A stretch of 64,000 bases of DNA from Plantibacter flavus (GTDB lineage Bacteria > Actinomycetota > Actinomycetes > Actinomycetales > Microbacteriaceae). The notes below the pieces were generated by a model. That model was not told the DNA's origin. It saw nothing but the letters and a program-made list of their open reading frames with translations, and made no database searches. Made by a program: the position numbers and the translations under genes. The DNA lies in contig NZ_CP019402.1 in the NCBI RefSeq assembly GCF_002024505.1, positions 3,286,001 to 3,350,000 on the forward strand, in the 5' to 3' direction. The first letter of the stretch is position 1, and every line of letters begins with the position of its first letter. Shown here one piece after another: positions 59,508-64,000 of the stretch.

Positions 59508-60869
59508 TCACCCACGGGTCGCGATCGATCCGGTGATGGTCCCGTCGGCGTTCCGGGTCATGCGGTGTCGGACCGGCAGGATCGTCAGCGCGCCGAGCAC
59601 GGCGATGACACCGGCGCCCCAGAACAGGGCCGTGTAGTTGTTGCCGACCGCGCCGAGTCCGAGGAGGAACGCGCCCACCGCGCCGGCGAGCGACTGCGGC
59701 AGGGCGTTCGCGATGTTGAGGACGCCGAGGTCCTTCGCTGCGTCGTCGGGGTTCGGCAGGACGTCCACGACGAGGGCGGTGTCGACCGCGACGTACACGC
59801 CGTACGCCGCTCCCATGATCGCCTCGACGACGTAGAACATGGGCACCGTCGTGGTGTGGGCGAGCAGGATGAGTCCGACCGCGAACACCGCCGTCGACCC
59901 GATGACGAACACCTTGCGGTTGAGCATCCGGTCCGACAGCCAGCCGCCGAACTTCGCGGTGATGACGAGCGCGATCGTGTAGATCAGCACACCCATGGTC
60001 AGGGTGTCGACCGCGCCCTGCTGCGACAGCCCGACCTCCTCCTGCAGGAAGAACAGGCGGAACGCGACGAAGAGGAACGAGGCGAGCGTCAGGAGGAACC
60101 GCGAGAGCCAGACCCAGCCGAAGTCGGGGTGCTTGAGCGGGTTCACCCAGAAGGTGAAGAGCAGGCCCTTCCACCCGCCGACGTCCGGACGGGTGGTGAT
60201 CGCGCGGTCGGGCAGGACGAAGCAGTACAGCCACACGGTGATGAGCGCGAAGACGGCCGGAGCGACGAAGAGCAGCAGCATGTCGGTGACGAACCAGCTG
60301 GCCACGAACGCCGCCGCGAGGATGCCGACGTTCTGCATGACTCCGACGTTCGCGGAGACGCTCCCCCGCTGCTCCGGCGGGACCTGGTCGGCGATCGTCG
60401 CGAGGAGCGGGCCGAGGATGGCGTTGCCGGTCAGCTGGGCGAGGCACCACCCGGCGATGAGGACCGGGACGTTCGGTGCGAGGGCGACGATGGTGAGCGA
60501 GGCGACGAAGCCGATGGCGCCGAGGAACATCCACGGGCGACGGCGACCGAAGCGAGAGAGCGTGAGGTCGGAGAGTCGGCCGATCACCGGGTTCGCGACG
60601 AGGGCGAACAGGGCGGCGATGGAGAGGACGTTGCCGTTGACGACCGCCGCCTGATCCCCCGGGACGAGCTGCTGCGTCTTGAGGGCGAGGCTGACGGTGA
60701 CCGGGGCGAGCAAGGCCACGAACAGACCGAATTGGGCGAGCGCCATGGTGGTGACGACCCGTTTCGACGCCCGTTCCGTCGGTCCCGACGGGCCGGTGAC
60801 GAGGCTGACGTAGGGGCCGCTCGAGGCACGCTGACCGGTGGGCTTGGGGCGGCGGGGTGGGTTGGACAT
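59508..60869 (-). CDS. MFS sugar transporter
   Basis: A 453-residue major facilitator with twelve helices. The helix 2-3 loop reads 'NPVIGRLSDLTLSRFGRRRPWMF', i.e. the D-x4-R-x-G-R-R-R-P form found in sugar carriers related to the sucrose/maltose and glycoside-pentoside-hexuronide groups. The ATG at 60869 has GAGAGGAAC upstream; an ATG five codons earlier sits within that site and is less likely. First gene of an operon with the isomerase and Gfo/Idh dehydrogenase, so it should import their substrate, probably a sugar or inositol-like compound. A good promoter lies ~95 bp upstream. Confidence 0.9.
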   Translation of the reverse strand: MSNPPRRPKPTGQRASSGPYVSLVTGPSGPTERASKRVVTTMALAQFGLFVALLAPVTVSLALKTQQLVPGDQAAVVNGNVLSIAALFALVANPVIGRLSDLTLSRFGRRRPWMFLGAIGFVASLTIVALAPNVPVLIAGWCLAQLTGNAILGPLLATIADQVPPEQRGSVSANVGVMQNVGILAAAFVASWFVTDMLLLFVAPAVFALITVWLYCFVLPDRAITTRPDVGGWKGLLFTFWVNPLKHPDFGWVWLSRFLLTLASFLFVAFRLFFLQEEVGLSQQGAVDTLTMGVLIYTIALVITAKFGGWLSDRMLNRKVFVIGSTAVFAVGLILLAHTTTVPMFYVVEAIMGAAYGVYVAVDTALVVDVLPNPDDAAKDLGVLNIANALPQSLAGAVGAFLLGLGAVGNNYTALFWGAGVIAVLGALTILPVRHRMTRNADGTITGSIATRG

Positions 60870-60963
60870 CCGAGTTCCTCTCAACGCTGAGCTGCGGACC
60901 GGCTCTGGCCCGCGGGTGGTGCTGTCCTGGCAGGATCAGGAAACCGATCACTGCACGGCTTTG

Positions 60964-60991
60964 AGTATAGGCGCGAAACCCGAGTGGTCAA
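60964..60991 (-). promoter_or_regulatory. Promoter of the MFS-isomerase-Gfo/Idh operon
   Basis: On the minus strand TTGACC (60991-60986), 16-bp spacer, TATACT (60969-60964). Directly upstream of the -35 (60993-61007) is GGTTTTCAAAAATCC, an imperfect dyad that could bind a regulator such as the TetR protein encoded nearby. About 95 bases of leader precede the ATG. Confidence 0.6.
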
Positions 60992-61026
60992 TAGGTTTTC
61001 AAAAATCCCGTCGGTGGGACTGCTGC

Positions 61027-61192
61027 CAGCGCGGTGCGCTGACGCGAGCGAGGCCCAGTCGCGTGAACGCGGGTCTCCGGAGGGTCGCGCTCACGCGGCC
61101 GGGGCGCGCCCACGCCGATTCAGCAGCACTCGCGTCACCGCACCGCGCCGGGCCCCTCAGACCCGCGCCCGGGTCAGCGCACCGCGCCGGCG
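61027..61192. repeat. Family-2 palindromic repeat, copy D
   Basis: CAGCGCGGTGCGCTGACGCGAG on the left, a diverged inner part (GTGAACGCGGGTC, GCGCCCACGCC) and GTCAGCGCACCGCGCCGGCGTCAC on the right. Its right end overlaps the 3' end of the tetR gene and supplies its stop codon (61174-61176). Confidence 0.82.
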
Positions 61193-61767
61193 TCACCGAC
61201 GAGGAGCACCCAGGCGCGCTCGAGGTCACCGGCCATGTCGACGGAGGGGTCGAGCGTCCACTGCACCTGCAGACCGTCGGCGAGGGCGACCATGACACGC
61301 GCCACGTGATCAGGGTCGAGGCCCGCGGCGACCCGCCCGGAGGCCTGGCGATCCCGGACGACGTCGGCGATGCTCCGACGCACCGCTGTGACGTGATCGA
61401 CGAAGAACCCGCGCACCGGGTGCTCCGCATCACCGGCGGCGGCCGCCATGGTCAGGTACAGCTCGACGAGACCCGGGACATCGCTGTTGTGGCGCATGAC
61501 CGCGACCAGGCCCTCGATCGCGTCCTGCGACCCGGCCGCGGCGAACTCCTCGTAGTCGACGGCGTCGCGCTCCCGCAGGATCGCCGCGAACAGGTGCTCC
61601 TTGGATTCGAAGTAGTGCATGAGCCCCGGCAGGCTGACGCCGACCTCACGCGCGACCTCGCGGAGCGACGTGCCGCGGTACCCCTCGCGCGCGAACACCG
61701 CGAGCGCGACGCGCAGGATCTCCTCCCGACGCGCGACGCCCTTCGCGTAGGAGCCCCGTGCCGTCAT
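61174..61767 (-). CDS. TetR family transcriptional regulator
   Basis: A 197-residue TetR repressor: N-terminal HTH 'REEILRVALAVFAREGYRGTSLREVAREVGVSLPGLMHYFESKEHLFAAIL' (in parts, residues 12-60) and a helical ligand/dimer domain. ATG is 6 bases after a TACAAT box, no ribosome site. The last residues (GDAGAVR) and the stop are encoded by the family-2 repeat, so the C-terminus was altered by its insertion. Probably controls the sugar operon downstream on the same strand, or itself. Confidence 0.9.
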   Translation of the reverse strand: MTARGSYAKGVARREEILRVALAVFAREGYRGTSLREVAREVGVSLPGLMHYFESKEHLFAAILRERDAVDYEEFAAAGSQDAIEGLVAVMRHNSDVPGLVELYLTMAAAAGDAEHPVRGFFVDHVTAVRRSIADVVRDRQASGRVAAGLDPDHVARVMVALADGLQVQWTLDPSVDMAGDLERAWVLLVGDAGAVR

Positions 61768-61773
61768 GTGCCG

Positions 61774-61779
61774 ATTGTA
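61774..61779 (-). promoter_or_regulatory. -10 box of tetR
   Basis: TACAAT on the minus strand, 6 bases before the ATG at 61767; leaderless spacing. Confidence 0.45.
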
Positions 61780-61969
61780 GGGCCGCGCGACGACGGCGGC
61801 GGGAGGGATTCCCCACCCGCCGTCGACGTCGACACGTCCACAACGCAGGACGGGTCCGGCGCGCCGCCCCGCGATCGCCTCGAGCGCGGCAGACCCGCCG
61901 TGATCGTCCTGCGTTGCGAACGTCGAAACCACTGACTCGCAGACCGGGGCCCGCAGCCCGCTTCCCGAC

Positions 61970-63478
61970 TCAGGCGCCGAGCGCGACCGCCGTCCACGAC
62001 ACGGGCGGGAGCGTGATCGTCAGGGTGCCGTCGGCGAGCGACGCGCTCTCGTTCGCGACGAGGCCGACGCGCTCGCGGTCGTCGATCGTGTTCTTCGCGT
62101 AGACGTCCTCGTCGTGGATGCCGTTCGCCTCGACGATCGAACCGACGCCGAGCGCCGAGACGTCGACGGTCACCGTGATGGCCTCGTCCTGATGACGGTT
62201 CACGAGGAACACGGCCGCGGTCCCGGCCTCGGCGTCGTAGGTCGCGACCGAGTCGACGAGCGGTGCGTCGCCGTGGACCTTCGTGGCGTAACTGCCGACC
62301 TCGATGCGCGGCGAGAGCACGACACCCGATGCGAGCCGGCTGGTGACCGAGAACGGGAAGAACGTCGTCTGCCGCCAGGCGCCGCCGCCCGGCTCGGTCA
62401 TGATCGGGGCGATGACGTTCACGAGCTGCGCGAGGCTCGCCGACCCGACGCGGTCGCTGTGCTTGAGGAGCGTCATCAGGAGGTTGCCAAACACGACCGC
62501 GTCGGCGACCGAGTAGACGTCCTCGATGAGTCGGGGCGCGTAGGCCCACTCCTCGATCGTGCCCTCGATCGCGTTCCACTCGTCGAGGTACCAGACGTTC
62601 CACTCGTCGAACGAGAGCTGGATCTGCTTGTCGGAGTGACGCTTGTGCTGCACGTGATCGGCGGCCGCGACGACCGTGCGGATGAAGTACTCCATGTTGA
62701 GGGACGACGCGAGGAACGACCCGAGGTCGCCGTCGCGCTCCTGGTAGTACGCGTGGCAGGAGATGTAGTCCACCGAGTCGAAGCTGTGCTCGAGGACGGT
62801 GCGCTCCCAGTCGCCGAAGGTCGGCATCGACGAGCTCGACGAACCGCAGACGACGAGTTCGAGCTTCGGGTCGACCATCTTCATCGCCGACGCGGTCCGC
62901 GCGGCCAGCTTGCCGTAGTCGTCGGCAGACATCGCGCCGACCTGCCACGGCCCGTCCATCTCGTTGCCGAGACACCACATGCTGATGCCGTAAGGCTCGG
63001 GTGCGCCGTTCGCGATCCGCTGGTCGGACAGCGCCGTTCCGCTCGGGTGGTTCGTGTACTCGAGGAGGTCGAGCGCTTCGAGCACCCCGCGCGTACCGAG
63101 GTTGACGGCCATCATCATCTCGCTGCCGGTGAGCTTGCACCACTTGGCGAACTCGTCGACGCCGACCTGGTTGGTCTCGAGCGAGTGCCAGGCCAGGTCG
63201 CGGCGCACGGGACGGTGCTCGCGCGGCCCGACGCCGTCCTCCCAGCGGTAGCCGGAGACGAAGTTGCCGCCGGGGTAGCGGATGGTGCTCGTGCCGAGTT
63301 CCGTGACAAGGTCCACCACATCGCCGCGGAAGCCGTCGGCGTCGGCGGTGGGGTGGTCGGGCTCGTAGATGCCGTCGTAGACGCAGCGGCCCAGGTGCTC
63401 CACGAACGAGCCGAAGATCCGGCGGTTGACGGGGGCGACCGTGACGTTCGGGTCGATGGCGATGCGTGCGGTGGTCAT
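61970..63478 (-). CDS. GH51 alpha-L-arabinofuranosidase
   Basis: A 502-residue family GH51 enzyme releasing L-arabinofuranose from arabinan/arabinoxylan oligosaccharides. The TIM barrel has the acid/base Glu in 'MWCLGNEMDGPWQ' and the nucleophile Glu in 'QLSFDEWNVWY'. 'RRIFGSFVEHLGRCVYDGIYEPDH' near the N-terminus (residues 18-41) and 'IRYPGGNFVSGYRWEDG' are family landmarks. C-terminal beta-sandwich from about 390. No signal peptide: cytosolic. Controlled by the twin LacI-type operator just upstream (63513-63543). Shine-Dalgarno GGAGAGGA. Confidence 0.95.
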   Translation of the reverse strand: MTTARIAIDPNVTVAPVNRRIFGSFVEHLGRCVYDGIYEPDHPTADADGFRGDVVDLVTELGTSTIRYPGGNFVSGYRWEDGVGPREHRPVRRDLAWHSLETNQVGVDEFAKWCKLTGSEMMMAVNLGTRGVLEALDLLEYTNHPSGTALSDQRIANGAPEPYGISMWCLGNEMDGPWQVGAMSADDYGKLAARTASAMKMVDPKLELVVCGSSSSSMPTFGDWERTVLEHSFDSVDYISCHAYYQERDGDLGSFLASSLNMEYFIRTVVAAADHVQHKRHSDKQIQLSFDEWNVWYLDEWNAIEGTIEEWAYAPRLIEDVYSVADAVVFGNLLMTLLKHSDRVGSASLAQLVNVIAPIMTEPGGGAWRQTTFFPFSVTSRLASGVVLSPRIEVGSYATKVHGDAPLVDSVATYDAEAGTAAVFLVNRHQDEAITVTVDVSALGVGSIVEANGIHDEDVYAKNTIDDRERVGLVANESASLADGTLTITLPPVSWTAVALGA

Positions 63479-63512
63479 GCGTGATCCTCTCCGGGGACGT
63501 CGTCGTCCAGAC

Positions 63513-63543
63513 TTCTACAACGTTGAAGGTAAACGTTGTAGAA
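63513..63543. promoter_or_regulatory. Twin LacI-type operator of the arabinofuranosidase gene
   Basis: Perfect 12-bp inverted repeat TTCTACAACGTT (63513-63524) / AACGTTGTAGAA (63532-63543) with a 7-bp gap. Each arm holds a palindromic AACGTT core typical of LacI-family sites, with centres 13 bp apart. It lies just downstream of the -10 box, over the start of transcription. Confidence 0.8.
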
Positions 63544-63545
63544 AC

Positions 63546-63574
63546 AGTCTCGTGTGCCGATCGACAGCTGTCAA
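63546..63574 (-). promoter_or_regulatory. Promoter of the arabinofuranosidase gene
   Basis: On the minus strand TTGACA (63574-63569), exact 17-bp spacer, GAGACT (63551-63546). The -35 overlaps the stop codon of the lacI-type gene. The weak -10 and downstream operator suggest tight control. Confidence 0.6.
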
Positions 63575-64000
63575 GACACGTTCGGAGATGGGGATTCAGC
63601 TCTGACGGACGAGGGCGTGGTCGACTCACGTCGTACCAGTTCGAAGTCCGCGTAGACCCGACGGGGTGGCACGTCGTCGACACCCCCGGCGATCCGCTCG
63701 ACGAGCAGCGACACGGCGGTCCGGGCGATCTGCTCCCGCCCAGGTGCGATCGTCGACAGCGACGGCAGGGAGTACCGACCCTCGTCGATGTCGTCGAAGC
63801 CGATGACCGCGACCTCGTCGGGCATGGCGACGCCTCGTTCGCTCAGGACGCGCATGGCTCCGAGCGCCAGGGCGTCGTTGAACGCGACGATGCCGTCGAA
63901 CGCGACACCCTCGTCGAGCATCTCGCGCATCGCGAGCGCTCCGTCGAAGCGACCCCAGACCGGGACCTCCCGGACGAGCGCCGGATCGAACACCATGCCG
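63571..64000 (-). CDS. LacI family transcriptional regulator (5' end outside window)
   Basis: C-terminal ~142 residues of a LacI/GalR repressor; the HTH and the first half of the sensor domain lie beyond the window. Visible family features are 'FDGIVAFNDALALGAMRVLSERGVAMPDEVAVIGFDDID' (in parts) and 'PSLSTIAPGREQIARTAVSLLVERI', the second subdomain of the periplasmic-binding-like fold. It lies next to the arabinofuranosidase gene, whose promoter carries a strong LacI-type operator, so it probably represses that gene and is released by arabinose or an arabino-oligosaccharide. Confidence 0.92.
   Translation of the reverse strand, partial: GMVFDPALVREVPVWGRFDGALAMREMLDEGVAFDGIVAFNDALALGAMRVLSERGVAMPDEVAVIGFDDIDEGRYSLPSLSTIAPGREQIARTAVSLLVERIAGGVDDVPPRRVYADFELVRRESTTPSSVRAESPSPNVS

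Overview
The window is high-GC DNA (roughly 70% in most coding regions) with gene content typical of a free-living or plant-associated actinobacterium, most probably Microbacteriaceae. The evidence is GTG/ATG starts with TAnnnT boxes 5-7 bases upstream (leaderless mRNAs), LAxTG-type surface anchors, a DUF222/HNH protein, a small SRP RNA, and dispersed palindromic repeats. A Plantibacter-like genus is only a guess. Plant association is suggested by an ACC deaminase (acdS), a GH51 arabinofuranosidase and a GH2 glycosidase. No rRNA, CRISPR array, transposase or prophage was seen; there is one tRNA, Ser(GGA).

Layout. 1-3.3 kb: end of a sugar-binding lipoprotein gene and a GH2 glycosidase. 3.3-5.9 kb: CPBP-family membrane protease, small membrane protein, small acidic protein and a LADTG surface protein. 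6.0-8.7 kb: a second CPBP protease with a DUF4012 protein. 8.8-22.9 kb: an extracellular polysaccharide locus with Wzz/BY-kinase, LMW tyrosine phosphatase, Asp-box membrane protein, initiating sugar transferase, five glycosyltransferases, Wzy-like polymerase, Wzx-like flippase and an acyltransferase. The distal half is visibly richer in A/T. 23-30 kb: Tat-exported phosphoesterase, a CxCxxC protein, DUF222/HNH protein, and two tandem paralogous LADTG surface proteins with duplicated leaders and terminators. 30-34 kb: pta-ackA operon and the SRP RNA. 34-41 kb: NAD(P)-binding protein, then a MoxR / DUF58 / transglutaminase operon and tRNA-Ser.

41-46 kb: MarR-MATE pair, GNAT, DUF4406 protein and DeoR regulator. 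45.5-48.8 kb: a translationally coupled three-gene operon (acyl-CoA dehydrogenase-like, a PIG-L deacetylase fused to a NodS-like methyltransferase, and a GT2 glycosyltransferase). Its chemistry (glycosyl transfer, N-deacetylation, methylation) resembles the logic of Nod-factor synthesis, and it is the best candidate here for an undescribed pathway. 49-51 kb: acdS with its GntR/FCD regulator and a perfect palindromic operator. 51-57 kb: PH-like membrane protein, GNAT, phosphotransferase, HerA-like ATPase and an FeS (6-4)-type photolyase. 57-64 kb: sugar catabolic genes (MFS carrier, TIM-barrel isomerase, Gfo/Idh dehydrogenase), a TetR regulator, GH51 arabinofuranosidase and a LacI regulator cut by the window end.

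Two repeat families dominate the intergenic space. Family 1 carries the core CCCTTCGACAGGCTCAGGG and its decayed derivatives, often starting just after a stop codon. Family 2 is a ~165-235-bp nested palindrome built on CAGCGCGGTGCGCTGA and GTGAGCGCGGGTC, present in four copies. Functions are assigned from motifs read by eye; nothing was searched against a database.
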